The notes under the pieces: model-generated | Told to the model about the DNA's origin: nothing | What the model saw: only the letters and a program-made list of their open reading frames with translations | The model's database searches: none | Translations under genes and position numbers: made by a program | DNA from: Talinum fruticosum | Lineage: Eukaryota > Streptophyta > Magnoliopsida > Caryophyllales > Talinaceae | Reading direction: 5' to 3' | DNA: 64,000 nt | NCBI GenBank assembly: GCA_021018815.1 | Contig: JAITYX010000085.1 | Location: forward strand, 2,368,001-2,432,000 | Shown: one piece after another, positions 33,748 to 46,744 of the stretch | Layout of the letters: the number at the start of each line of letters is the position of its first letter | How positions within the stretch are numbered: position 1 is the stretch's first letter

Positions 33748-36525
33748 ATGGCAGATCTATCAGCATTAGCTAGCTCATTCGAGAAGCTCAATAGGAGCAA
33801 CTATAGTACTTGGTTCACACGTATCAAGTACAACTTGAAGGGGCAAGATTTGTGGGATATCGTTGGCGGTGATGAGAAAGTCTGTTCCAACGAACCCTTA
33901 TCGGGAAAAAAAAAGGGAGATCAAAGCGGGGAAGGCTATGTATGTTACGTCGAGTCAACGTGGAGGACGAGTTCCTACACCGGATCAAGGATTGCACGAC
34001 ACCACAAGAAGCATGGGATATTTTAGCTACACTCTTCACGAAGAAGAATGAAGCTAAGCTACAACAATTGGAGAACAAGCTCATGTCCATCAAACAAGGA
34101 GACATGACGGTAAGCCAATAATTCACAAAAGTTAAATTTATATGTGGTGAAATAGAGAAGGTAGAACCCAAAAGTGCAATCAACGAATCTAGAATGCGTC
34201 GGATCATAATCCGAGGCTTAGACCCCAAATATAGCGGCCTTATCACGGCAACTCGAGGATGGGCCACTCAACCCAATTTGACAGAACTAGAAAGTATCTT
34301 GGTCAATCAAGAAGATCTCGATAAACAAATACCTAAGGTCTTAATAAACGAGGAAGAGAAAACTCTATTTACAAGAAGGAGAGTACCTCAAGGCCAAGAT
34401 AAGTTCGAGAGAAGATATATCACGGATGAAGATTACTCACAAAAGAGCAATCAAAGTACCGACAAGCACAATCTAGACGGGGTCCACTCGAGGGGAGCAC
34501 ACCAAGCTCAAAGTGATCGAGAAGAATCGAAGTATCGTCGACAAGAGGATCGACGCTACAAATGCTGCAAGAAAGGACATAATGCTCGAGACTGCAGATC
34601 TGTTCAAGAGGAAGGTAACATAGTTACTTTCAAAAACAATGAAAGTGAAGAAGAGTGGGACTTACAGGCATCCTTTGCAATAGAAGAGAGCAATGCTATA
34701 CTCGATGTAGAATTAGCTACATCATGTGTCGAGGAGCCGAAAGAGGAAACTGCTCTTGTCATGATGAGTAATGAATCCATCAATTATCAATATGACTGGA
34801 TAGTGGATTCGGGTTACTCAAACCACATGACAGGAGATATGAACAAGCTACACAGACACGACCGAATATAAAGGAAACCGGGTTGTGGTAACGACCAACA
34901 ACTCTAAAATGCCAATAAACCATGTTGGCAATGCATTGATTGCTCCTCGGTTTAGTTCGCATCAAGTGCAGCTGCAAAATGTCTATCACGTGCCTGGTAT
35001 AAAGAAGAGTCTTCTATCCGTATCACAGCTTGACATCTTCGAGGAACTATGCGGTCTTTGGTCCCACCGATGTCAAGATATATCGCAGTCTCAAGCCTAT
35101 GTCGCCGCCACTTATGGAAGGACGACGCCTCGAGTTGGTCTATGTAATATCAGCCCAAGTTGCTTACATTGACAAAAACAAGGAAGAATGAGACGGTAGA
35201 CTTATGGCATGCAAGACTCGGTCATGTGAGTTATCACAAGTCGAAGGTGATGATGCGAAGTCAATGATGAAGGGCCTTACGCAACTTGAGATTTGGGAGA
35301 ACATAGTATGTGCGGGGTGTCAATACGTGAAAAGCACATCAACTTCTTTACAAGGAGTCCTCATACAAAGTTAAGGCACCACTTGAGCTCATCCATTTTG
35401 ATGTCTTTGGAAGAGTAAAACAACCATCCATCAACGGATACAGGTACATGATTATCTTAATCGATGATTTCTCAAGATATGTTTGGGTAGATTTTATGAA
35501 AGAAAAATCGGAGGCTTTGGATAAATTTAAGGAGTTCATAAATAAGGCTGAAAGTGAAGTAGGGCACAAAGTCAAGTGCCTACATACGGACAATGGGGAG
35601 AATATACATCGGATGAGTTCTCGGAATACCTACAAGCACATAAAATACAACACCAGTTCACTGTCCTAGCACACCGCAGCGAGCAGAATGGTGTGGCGGA
35701 GCGAAAGAATTGACATCTTATAGAGACCTACGAAGCATGCTACATGCCAAGAATGTACCGCCACGCTTTTGGGCCGAGTGCATAAAGACAGCGGTCTATG
35801 TCACCAATAGACTATCGCGAGCAAGGCTCGGATTTATGTCTCCATATGAGAAGTTATGGAATGTCAAGCCCACGGTAAGCCATTTTAGGGTGTTTGGGTG
35901 TGTATGCTATGTCTTTATCCCTTACCATCTACAAAGCAAGTTTGACAAAAAGGCAATGCGTCTGTATTTTCATGGGCTATGCTAATGAAAGAAAAGGATG
36001 GAGGTGTTGTGACCCGACAACAGGACTTTGCTATACATCGCACAATGTGGTGTTCGACGAAGCATCTTCATGGTGGTCATCACGGACAACAACACTTCCC
36101 AACTCTAAGGAGATCGAGGAAAAGTTGGAGCACGAGGCTAGAAGATGACGAGAAAGACTCAAGTGAGACAATACCACAACAAGAAGTCACCGAAGAAGGA
36201 AGAGGTGAAGAAGAGACACCGAGCGAGGCACAAAAGTCCATGGAAGACGGGTGTGCATCATGCTTCTCCGGAAGAAGAAAAGCCAAGCCAACTTGAAGAG
36301 ACAAGTGATAGAAAAAGCCCCGGAGCCACACGGAAGCAAAATCCTAAATATGCTAATGCAGCATTGGTAAAAGGACCGAGCATTAAGGACTCGAGCAACT
36401 ATGAAGAAGCATGCCAAAAGATGGAATGGAAAAGGGCAATGGAGGAAGAAAAACACAAGCTCTAATTCAGAATGAGACTTGGGAACTAGTACCAAAGCCA
36501 AGGACGACAATGAAGAAAAGTGGGT
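33748..36525 (+). pseudogene. Copia gag-protease-integrase, frameshifted and truncated
   Basis: The gag starts at 33748 (MADLSALASSFEKLNRSNYS) and shifts frame near 33900-33960; a stop lies near 34120. A long frame at 34194-34871 holds the gag end, a nucleocapsid zinc knuckle near 34560 (KCCKKGHNARDC, with the first CX2C spacing collapsed) and the protease start with DSG near 34806 followed by NHMTG. Pre-integrase WHARLGHVSYHK lies near 35200, the integrase core [10 protein letters not shown] near 35460, HTDNG near 35583 and QNGVAERKN near 35685. The copy ends after NETWELVPKP near 36490. At least six frame breaks make it non-functional. Protease would cleave the polyprotein and integrase would insert cDNA in an intact relative. 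Confidence 0.85.
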
Positions 36526-36536
36526 AATGAGGGGGG

Positions 36537-36971
36537 TGTTAAAATAAAATAAGAGAAAAATCATTACCCACTTTCCATAGTCAAGGCACCAAAATAATCT
36601 CTAAAATTGTCTATATGGGAAAAATCTAAAGTGCGTAAATATCTAGATAATTATTGAATTATCCTAGGAAATATCTAGATATTATTGTATTCCGGAATTA
36701 TCTTACGAGCATTAGGATTTTGACACTTGGCCAAATCTCCACCATACATTAAGAAGTTGGAACCAAGTATAAATAGGGAATGACCTACCTATGTAAGCAT
36801 CCACAAAAAGTGAGAGCATCCACCACAAAAGAGAATGACGGCTCCTAAAAGAGCAAGTGAGACATCCCACATACTCTTGAGTGTCTATCAAAAGTCTTGT
36901 AAGTTTGCTCTCCCAATTTATAATAAAAGTGTTTATTCTAACATACCACTTGATCTCCTAATTTCTTAACA
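36537..36971 (+). repeat. Right LTR of the Copia element (435 bp)
   Basis: Same ends as the left LTR (TGTTAAAATA to TTCTTAACA). It is longer mainly through a local near-duplication of AAATATCTAGATA at 36637-36683, which duplicates AT-rich sequence upstream of the TATA box. Confidence 0.9.
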
Positions 36972-38185
36972 TTATGGTGTTTGGCTTTGGTGATATTATG
37001 TAGGGGAATCTTGCACAGGCATATTTTGCATAAAAAGTGATATTCGTGGAACATTTCAGTTATAGCAAATTATGTTACCCCCTTGTTTATGGGACTCTTC
37101 CCATTAGCCAATTTTGGGCAGAGTGATATTCGTTAAAAGAGTTGGTATTTCTAGCTAATTATGCAAACTTTTCCTCACAAAATTAGCTTCTTTGAGAGAT
37201 TCTGGCTTATTTTTCTTATTTTGCTTACAAAAAAGGAGTTCACCCTAAATGTCAATGAACAACAATTATGATCAAGATAATTAATCTAGCTACCCTTAGA
37301 AGCCCCTTTCAACCCATTAATGTTAAATTAGCTGAACCACCTTCATAGTGTGGAAATTGAATTAAATTTCATGTATTTCGTTTTCTTCATGACCACTTTC
37401 CGATCGAACAACTAGAAAATAAAAATATAAATCTAGTAAACTGTTTTTAGTTTATATTGTAGTGAATAAAGTTGTTACATGGTAGTCATTGGCCTACCTT
37501 ATAAAATAGGCCTAGAAATATAATACTTTTTTAAATGTACAAAACTGTGAAAATATAATGATTTTAGGGGTTGAAAACAAAAAAGACAAACGAGAGGTTT
37601 GCGTCTCTGGATCTACCTTGCAAGGTAGGCTAGAAATTACATATTGTATAATTTTACGAAGTGATATACCTCTTTATACAAGTTATCTTATGTTTCCTTT
37701 TGAGAAAGTAGTAGGAAGTCGGTGGCTTGATTAAATTTAGGGTCTTGTAGAACCAACCTCTCTATTATTATATGATTAAGAGGGGATAAGACTATTACAT
37801 CAAACTCTCCCATATCCTGCGTAGGCATAATTTTTACTGTATAAATTTTGATTTGAATGTTATTTAATTTATTAATAATTGAGAGGCATAAGAAAATTGC
37901 ACATTTGGACAAACAAACAAAATGGATAACAGAGGTTCATGGTACCTTTTCTTCGATCCAGTTAGAGTAATTTCTTTTCCGTGTGGAATAATGACTTTCA
38001 GGGCCCTTTGTGTTTCTTTTTCTTTTTTTTTCTTCTCCTCCGAGGATTAATAATAGAGATTATGGCCCCTATGATGGTCTATAAGTTCCCTTCGTTAGAA
38101 TCATTCCTAAAGCAAATTACAATGCAAGCAGTTTTATGTCAAGGGAAAGAAGTAGCTTAGCTTTTCTTACTTCAATTCGATCGAA
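36972..38185 (+). promoter_or_regulatory. Gene-free stretch and upstream region of the laccase gene
   Basis: No frame with a recognisable domain is present. Two short palindromic pieces, GGCCTACCTTATAAAATAGGCC at about 37491 (near-palindrome) and ACCTTGCAAGGT at 37616, stand out. The last 200 bp, with a CT-rich tract at 38010-38040, should hold the laccase promoter, but I could not place a TATA box with confidence. Confidence 0.35.
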
Positions 38186-41100
38186 ATGCAAAGAGAAAAT
38201 ATGCTTTCAGTCTTGCTTTCCCTCGGTGTTATTCTTGCCAACTTCGTGTTCCAATCCAAAGCAACATGTTATGTTTTTGTTGTAAGTATCATGTTGTTCT
38301 TTAAAACTTGTTTTTCGATAATGGAATGCTAACAGTGCCAAGATTATTACTGTAGGATGCAACTTACACATGAATAGGTTTTGTGGTTTTATGAACTCAA
38401 AATCGATTTTATTTCATAACACTCTTCAGTTTTTTTTCTTTTTTTCCCCTCAAAGATCAAGTACCTTGTAATTTGATCAGCCCCTTAAGCATTTTCATGA
38501 ATATGCATATAGTAGACATTGTTGAAGATTTTCACGAGCTAGTATATATGCAGTGAAACTAATTACAGCATTTTAAATGTATATAACAAACAGGTGAAAG
38601 AAGTACCATACACCAGACTCTGTCATACTAAGCCCATCTTGACCGTCAATGGAAGATTTCCGGGTCCGCCAATTTACGTGTACAAAGGTGAAACTATTCA
38701 AGTCAAGGTTATCAATGAGGGCCACCATAACATCACCCTTCACTGGTATAATCATCCCTCACTGTTTCCTTAGGGAACAAAAGAATTATTTTTTGTGTGT
38801 GTGATACATGTTGATTTTGCGAGTTTCCCTGAGAAATTAAACCACATTATGTTTCTTCCATAGGCACGGAGTGAAAATGCCTAGGAATCCTTGGTCAGAT
38901 GGACCTGAGTATGTAACTCAGTGTCCGATTCAACCCGGAGCAAGTTTTACACAAACAGTCATCTTTTCGGAGGAGGAAGGGACTCTGTGGTGGCACGCTC
39001 ATAGCGATTGGTCAAGAGCAACTGTCTACGGCCCTATTATCATCTATCCAAAACCCGGAACTAGTTATCCTTTCCCAAAGCCTGATCTTGAAGTGCCCAT
39101 CTTGTTAGGTTCGAAATGCTTATCCTTGTAGCTAAATATCCCTTCTTGTGTACATTTGTTCCATAATTTTTATGTCATTAGCTATTGTTTTTTGTGTAAT
39201 CGTTGAATGATGAACAGGAGAGTGGTGGAGGAGAGATATCTGGCAGGTGTACTATGAATTCCAGCAAACAGGAGGAGAACCGAACGTCTCAGATGCATAC
39301 ACTATAAATGGCCAACCAGGGGACTTGTATCCTTGCTCAAGTGCAGGTTTGTGCATTCTTAGTTTGGAATTTGCTTACAGTTCTTGAGTACTATTCTGTG
39401 TATGTCTTAATCTTTTCTCTAAAAGTGGAAATAAAGAAATAAAAAATGATAACTTTGTAACTTAGCAAGATTCACAGAACCCATCCTTTTCCTCTTTATA
39501 GTGCATTTATAGAAGGGGAAATGATTTCCAACCATATTATTTTCCAATTTTCATGGTCGTAAGTAATGGCCAGGGAAGATCATTTTATATGGAAATTGTT
39601 TGACATCTAAATTTTATCTATGTACTTGAGCTTTTGTTTTCCAATGTGAGCTTTCCATCATTGTTTGATGTCCATTTTAAAATTCCTTTTAAACAATTTT
39701 TTTCAATCTTGCATACGCAATCTATTTTCTTGTTTCCTAAATAAAGGAATTTCTGGATGAACATCAATTTTCTCCTTGAAAAGTCTTGGATTTTGTTAGC
39801 CTATGCCTATTTTATCAAGGTTGAAAGTCATTGTTTCATAACCATTCGAAACGTTAATTAGGTGTCGTGTTGTAAAATGCACTTCTTATTCGTTTTCAAG
39901 TACTATGTCGTTATACATCTCTTTTTTATTTGATTTGAAAGTCTAATAGAACTGCCCATATATGAAAGATATTGCCTTTTTTATTACTAGTATAGTATTT
40001 TTGTTTTTGGTAAGGTGAAATATTAAGACCTAAAAAGCCCTTCTGAGCTTCTTGGGCTACCATTCCTGATAATAGAATGAATCTCAGCATAAAGGATTGA
40101 CTGCCAGAAGTGATACTGGGAAGTTTGAGTGAACATATGTGCAAACCAATCCGCCATTATATTGTTTTCTTTGTTTGATAAAAAAAAATGTGTTCTTTGT
40201 GTGTGAATAACGATGTCATAGTATAATATGGTATACAATAGTAGAGACAGCATAATTTCGTAATTGTACTTGTTTTTTATTTTATATATATACCCACAGG
40301 GTTTTTCTCCCTGTAGGGCCTCTCGTTATTCAGTTTATCATCACATTCTATGAGAGCATGGTCGAAAATTACCCTCTATCTCTATTATATGTGAACTCTA
40401 CTGCTAGCACTGCCGCTACCCGGCATTATAACGACCTTATTCAGCCAGCCGCTATCATTGTATATATTTGGAAAACCTGATTTTGACATGTATCGTCTTG
40501 TTTGATTACCAGAGACCTTCAAACTAGCTGTGCATTATGGCATGAAAATTCTACTACGCATAGTCAACGCAGCCATGAACGACATCCTTTTCTTTGCAAT
40601 CGCCAACCACCCCTTAACCCTGGTAGGAACAGATGCAAGCTACACCAAACCCTTAACAAGAGACTACATAGTCATAGGCCCGGGTGAGACCATGGATGTT
40701 CTTCTTCATGCTAACCAGCTCCCTAGCCGCTATTACATGGCAGCTCGAGCGTACTCAAGTGGGGTTAATGTCAGTTTTGACAACACAACAACCACAGCCA
40801 TTTTTCAGTACAATGACAAAGACTGCAATCCATTTTCGATCCCCACTTTGCCTTACCTTCCGGACTACAATGACACAAATGCATCCTTTGCCTTCACTAG
40901 TAGCATCCGAAGCTTAGCCAGTAAGGAACACCCAGTGAATGTTCCAAAAGAAGTGAACCATCGAATTTTCTCGACCATCTCAGTAAACTTATTGTCTTGC
41001 CCATATAACTCGTGTGAAGGTCCAAATGGAAGTCGATTTGCTGCAAGCATGAGCAACATCAGTTTTGTGCTCCCTGAGATTGACATTCTCGAGGCTTATT

Positions 41101-42199
41101 ATTACCATATCAAAGGGGTGTATGGAAAAAGGTTTCCTAAATTTCCTCCTGTTGTGTTCAATTATACAGCTGAGTACCAAGATTTGAGGTTTGAAACGCC
41201 AAAATTGAGTACACAAGTTAGGGTTCTGAAGTATAATTCTACTGTGGAGATGATTTTTCAGGGCACAAATTTGGTTGCTGGACTAGATCATCCCATGCAC
41301 CTTCATGGGCAGAGTTTCTATGTTGTTGGTTCAGGATTTGGAAACTTTGACAAGCGTACGGACCCCAGAAGCTATAACTTAGTGGATCCTCCCTTCCAGA
41401 ATACAGTCGTTGTCCCGAAGAATGGGTGGACTACCATCAGATTCAAAGCCCATAATCCTGGTAAGTGCAGCTAGTTTTTCTGGGTTATATAATTTGCATA
41501 CTTCTGGAAAATGGGTCTTTCTGGATGGGTTCATATCAGGTTAATTTCAAATAGAATAAGAAATGGGTATTAGGGTTGATTTTGAATAAAGTCTGGCTTG
41601 TTTGTCCTATGATCAAGAAGATGAGTATTTTCAGTTTGGTTGGGGATTAATATGAGCTCCATTTAAAACTGACTCAACCATTTCTGGTGTGGACCGGGTT
41701 TTCAGGATTAGGTTACTAATAAAAGATTTCTTATGCCATATCCAGAATTAGGCTAAGATGATCCTTTAGGAAAACATTGTCAAGGCCTTCTACAACACTA
41801 TAACAAAACATACCTCAAAAGTCAAAATAGAGCTTGTTAAAAGGGAGGAAACCCCACACCGACATAATTTTGAGCCAAAATTCACTATTTAGCTTGAGAA
41901 TAAGTCATTTACCGAGTTAAACATTTTCGAACGAATCTATAATGTCTTCAAAACTTACCAAAATTGACTCGATTATTAAACAGGTCAATCTAGCCCAACC
42001 CAACCTAATTTTAACATGTACATAACATTTGGGTGCTAATGATGATTTTTTCATTTTTTTTTTTTCAGGAGTATGGTATATGCACTGCCACTTTGAACGA
42101 CATCTGACGTGGGGTATGATGACCACGTTCATCGTCAAGGAGGGGGAAGACAAGAACTCTCGAATGCTGCCCCCACCACCGGACATGCCGCCCTGTTGA
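38186..42199 (+). CDS. Laccase (multicopper oxidase), secreted, 566 aa
   Basis: Six exons: 38186-38281, 38594-38745, 38864-39108, 39218-39346, 40513-41460 and 42069-42199. All are GT-AG, phases agree and they total 1701 nt. Met1 is followed at 6 by a second Met and a hydrophobic signal segment to about residue 26. Copper ligands are all present: HWHG 82-85, WWHAH with HAH 127-129, HPMHLHG 467-473, and [12 protein letters not shown] with Cys530, His535 and Met540. The end [11 protein letters not shown] is typical of plant laccases, as is the length. Laccases oxidise phenolics, using O2 reduced to water, in the apoplast, for lignin, flavonoid or wound polymers; the substrate here is unknown. 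Met at the T1 axial position, where many lignin laccases have Leu, suggests lower redox potential. Many N-x-S/T sites fit secretion. Confidence 0.95.
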
Positions 42200-43129
42200 A
42201 CCTGCAATCAACAGCCCTAATGTCTTTTGGTGTGATTTTTCTCAAATTTTTGATGAGTTGGTATTTTGAGTTGGCTGATGTTCTGAAATGGATTTTCTGC
42301 TGGTTATTTTCGGTTCCGCTGCAACCTGTTTGTATCAGGTGCAGGACACTAGTATATTAGTTTGTTTCGATCAAGACATTGTTATGGCATGTAGAATAAA
42401 TATTGGTAGCGAACTTGGATTTCAATGCCCAAACAAATGGATGAACAACTTGAAGTTTCATTTGCTTCTCTGTTTTTCCCCCTGCAATTCAAACATAAAA
42501 AACCAAGATAATTTGCAGGCATATTTTTCTGCTCTAACTGCTAACCTATGAGCTTCATGAGTAGAGCACTTAGAACAATCAACTTACAGTCCAGAAACCA
42601 TCTCAATACACGTATTAATTGATTTATTTGCAAATTCTTAAATGCTTCTAGGAGCATATACTCCTAGAAGAGAGAAAAGATTAGGCTCACAAAATCTCCC
42701 CTTATTTTTCCGTTCATGCAACCATTTTTTCACATATAACGAGGTGCAGATACTCCCACATGTATATCAGACGTTATGTGATTTATTGGGTGTGATGTGT
42801 GATGCTATCTTTTTAACTATGAAAGCATCTGAACATTGACTACTAAAAATTTTATATAACTTTTCCTTTTTTCAAAAATGGGAAAGTATGGCAGTCTCAA
42901 GGATAACATGTTACCGCAAACATCTGAATCACACTTGATGAAGTTTAATTATCATTTCATTAAACAAAAACTAATGTGTGCTATATTCTCATTTTTTGTT
43001 CATACATTGTATATTTGCAGTAAAAGAAAGTATATAGAGGGAAATCATGATGCAAATATTAGCTGATAAATTAAAAAGGAGGAAAAAAATTAATATGATG
43101 GTCTCAAATATGTCAGATTATCCTAGAGG
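42200..43129. other. Downstream region of laccase, gene-free
   Basis: The first few hundred bases probably include the 3' untranslated region. No gene follows. A perfect hairpin lies at 42645-42670. Confidence 0.4.
42645..42670. other. Perfect 10-bp hairpin
   Basis: CTTCTAGGAG, a six-base CATATA spacer and CTCCTAGAAG form an exact inverted repeat. It is about 450 bp past the laccase stop; no function can be assigned. Confidence 0.8.
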
Positions 43130-43138
43130 GTGAATAGA

Positions 43139-43432
43139 TGAATGCTCGGATTAAAATACCACCGAGTTATCTCGGAATGTCAAAAATAGTACTAATTAAT
43201 TTGATGGTCAACAATTGTCACTAAACCAGTTATTACAGGTAAAAAATGCCACTGTAACTTATTTTATCCTGTCCAACACCACTAATCTATTGACACGTGT
43301 ACGAACAAAATTTCATCGGTGACATTTTTAACCATTAATAACTAGTACAAGTGGCAATTGTTGATCATTAAATTAATTAGTGACATTTTTGACATTTTGA
43401 GATAATTCAATGGCATTTTAATCCAAGCACTC
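43139..43432. mobile_element. Foldback MITE (294 bp), Mutator-like, 9-bp target duplication
   Basis: The two ends are inverted copies over about 95 bp (CTCGGATTAAAATACCACCG on the left, its diverged complement on the right). Flanks GTGAATAGA at 43130-43138 and 43433-43441 are identical, a 9-bp duplication. Long inverted repeats with 9-bp duplications point to the Mutator (MULE) superfamily. The same terminal sequence occurs in the larger element at 46745-48028. Confidence 0.85.
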
Positions 43433-43441
43433 GTGAATAGA

Positions 43442-45245
43442 GTAATTAAAAAACTTTTTCTGAGCACTCAAATCTTCGTTTTAGAACAAACTCATATATT
43501 AATTAATACCACAAATCAAATATATAGTGCGGAATTAAAGAAAGACTAAACAGTTGATTTGTTCGCAATCTTGGCCCATATCCTAATCTTGGGTTAGTGA
43601 TCGCCTAAAACTTATTTCTTGAGGATTAACGTTTACTTATTTTAATCAATCTGAGTATACGTGGCAAGACAGTTAACTCTCTAGTCAACCACATGAATTT
43701 ACTTAACTCTTATTATTCTCCACACAACTCACCTAGTGCGGTATACTCATTTGGGTGTTATGATTCTCATAGTTTACTAATATTTAACATTGCTTGTCTG
43801 TTGCTTGGGTGTTAGCTTTGTCTTCCAGGTTGGCATAAGGTATTTACAAGATTAGATGACAATTGACAAATACTAAGTTGATACATTTATAAAAAAAAAA
43901 AAAAAAAATCACCATGATCAAATTTGATGCCTTGGAGATAACACCTGACCACATTCTCTAACCATATACTTCACTTCACTCTTGGTTACGATGGAGGGGG
44001 AATTTTAAGTTTTAAAAGTCTCATATCCAACTACTCAATCAATTATAATAGCAACCCAAGATTAAAAAAGAAAGAAAGAAAGAAAGTGATAAAAGAATTG
44101 CATCATGTTTTCTAAGTTATATAGTCTTTTGTAATGTTGTCTACTTGAGGCGAAAATGACTGAATATTAACAATCGGACATTCTGCATTTTGACCATTCT
44201 TAAGGAAATCTATAATCATTATCAAAGTAACCAATGTGATACTTTGCTCTATTGACATAGATTAAAACATTGATGTAGTTTTGTTACCTAAAGGAAGAGT
44301 TTGGAGTACCACTTGAATCGGGCACATGGGATGAAACTGTTATAACCGAAGGGGTATAATATTCAATCTCATTGTTGTCGGAGTAGGATTACTTGATTGA
44401 GACAATGACCCCCTGTAAACTACTTAGATTGTTGTGATGTTTCTATTTCACATACCAATTAATCAAAAAGGTGCAATTAGAAAATAATGATGAGAAAACT
44501 TTTAATAAATATGTATACAAACAACAAATTTTTATCATAGTTATATGTGAAAATACTAAGGTATTCTCTTCCTTTGTACCAATTATAAGGTGCAAGGCCT
44601 ATCAAATTGCAAAGTGTAAAAGTTAGTCAACCAATACAGAGGTTTAAGCTAAAGAAAGTTATTAAATTTCTCTTAAATTCCATGGTTCTACTAGAAAGGA
44701 GCTTTGATTAGCTTCGACATATGCTGTAGGAGATGTGTTCTGTAGCTGAAAGGGGTTTACTAAGGCATAGTGTTGGGTTTGACCTCTCTAATAAGAGACA
44801 AAGTTGAATAATTGGTAAGTGTAAAATCTCCCTCGGGCATTAAAATCTACAGTTAAAACATAAAATTGTTAATCATAGACCATTTCGATTGATGCCTAAA
44901 AGATGCTAGTTTTTTTAAATAAATTCATGCCTCTCCCTTGTCTTGATTTGGCCTTGTTTGTAGGTCATTGCTCTTTCTACTCCTATTTTTCTTCTTCATT
45001 CTTGATCGATAGTGGACTTCAATCTTTTCTCACATGGATGACCTTTTCACTTAACGATAACAAGATAGAGAATCGAACCTTGTTATTTTGATTTCTGCTT
45101 TGAATCTTGAAAACTATTAACTTTACCACTATTGTCTTATCCTTTGTGGGAGTTTTTTTAAATCTATTATCTGTTCACTTGAAGAATTTCAATCAAACTA
45201 GTAAGAAAAAATAAAATTTTTTAAAAACATATAAAAAGAATAGTT
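43442..45245. other. Gene-free AT-rich stretch
   Basis: A poly-A run lies at 43890-43908 and a short AAAG microsatellite at 44068-44087. Open frames are short and unremarkable. No element ends were recognised. Confidence 0.5.
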
Positions 45246-45586
45246 TGAGAAATGTTTTAAAAGACATTACCTTCTGTATCTTTGATTTCATCACAATTAC
45301 TCACACCTATTTTCAATCGTTGTATTCCATCCATAACTTTTTAAACTTAATCTCTTAATCACCGACCCAGTTAGCAACCTCACCAAATGATTCATGCATT
45401 TTACCAAACCAGAACATTTCTTTACTTTTATCCCTATCAACGTAACTTATTTTCATTTCAATAAGAATTCTTGACGTCTTTCCTCCATCTATTCAAAATA
45501 TATTTTGATAGAATATAATCAATTTTGTTGCAGAGTAAGACAACAATAGCATGTCTACATAGTATCCCTCAAAATCGAACAAACAA

Positions 45587-46409
45587 AAAATTACACAGTT
45601 TGTATGCATATATTTTTAGATTCGATGTTCTGAAAATTATTTAAGGGTACCTTAAACTAAAGATTTAACTATTTTTTAGGCCCAATTTCAGGCCTAAAGT
45701 TGAACAAAGTTGTGTAATGTCCACAGTAGCCTTATATGTCATGCCAACCTTAAGTGAAAAATTTTAAAAACAATTCAAAATTGAATTGTTTAAATTAATA
45801 CTACCCAAACCCAATTAATACTACCCAAATCCTCTTTGCTTCATTATCACAACCCCCCTCTCTCTCTCTCTCTTCTTCTCTTCCTCTTCCTCCCTTCGTT
45901 CTATCCTACCAAAATAAGGGAATAGAATCTCAAGAAAAATTAATAAGGCAAGGAAGAAAAAGGGAGAGAGAAAGGAAGAATATGAATGAAGATAAAAAAA
46001 AGAAAGAGAGAAAAACATAGGGTGATGGAAGAAGAAAGAGGAATGAAAAATAAAGAAAGAGAGGAATGACTCACTAGGACGTTAATAACTAAGAAATCCA
46101 AAAGATCGTTGGGTACAGAGAGGGAGAGAGGACTTGGAAAAAAAAATTCAACTTTTCAAAATAAAATAGGGTGTCCACATCTTATTTTCAAATATCTTTC
46201 TTTTTTTCTTTACTTTAGTCGGGTTCACCCTCTTGCCAATTTCCTCGAGAGAAAAAAATTTGTTTGAACCTTCACCCTACTTCGACGTCATTGTCCGGAA
46301 TCGGGTCTAAAAATAGTTGACCATTTAATTTAAGGTACCTTAAAATCAATTTTTAGAACATTAGGTCAAGAAAATATATGTCTAATAACTAAAGGTAACT
46401 TCGTATAAT
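45587..46409. mobile_element. Long-TIR element inside the FRS pseudogene (823 bp)
   Basis: Both ends share an inverted repeat of about 80-100 bp, best seen in ATGTTCTGAAAATT and GGTACCTTAA on the left and their complements on the right. Flanks AACAAACAA (45578-45586) and AACAAATGA (46410-46418) agree at 7 of 9 bases, and they fall where the FRS reading of the SWIM finger is interrupted. The core is a CT/GA-rich tract at 45855-46070. A Mutator-like non-autonomous element is the best guess. The ends differ from those of the 46745-48028 element. Confidence 0.7.
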
Positions 46410-46744
46410 AACAAATGACAACTACACTTAACATCATTGTTTTCCTTGTTTGGGATCGCATCCACCTACAATTCTTTTCTATGTCCCTCATACATCATAT
46501 CTTCATGCACCTGATATTGTAATATATTACCTTCTTTTTTGAAAAGTGATGATTCATAGTATAACTTCCCAAATTTCAACTCCTCTTGGAATTCTTGAAA
46601 CTTTGAAATAGTATATGCCTCTTGAAATTGTTTTGTTATGATAAAATGGGATATACAAGGAAGAAATAAATTATAAGAAACAAAATATGCTTTTCTTTCC
46701 TTCTCAACTTGGCTACGCAATGCATTCTCATATTGGTCCATAAA

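Larger units (their letters stand above)
33174..36971 (+). mobile_element. Copia LTR retrotransposon lacking reverse transcriptase
   Basis: The element has both LTRs, a tRNA-iMet primer site, a broken gag-protease-integrase region and a polypurine tract, in the Copia order. Length is 3.8 kb instead of the usual 5 kb or so because reverse transcriptase and RNase H are missing: the frame breaks off just after the TWELVPKP-type segment that normally precedes reverse transcriptase. Flanks GGGAG and TTATG do not match, so no target duplication survives. It can only have moved, if at all, with help from another element. Confidence 0.9.

Noticed and set aside
36187..36564. 125-codon minus-strand frame in the Copia element
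   Set aside because: It is the antisense of the integrase tail and LTR edge and has no domain.
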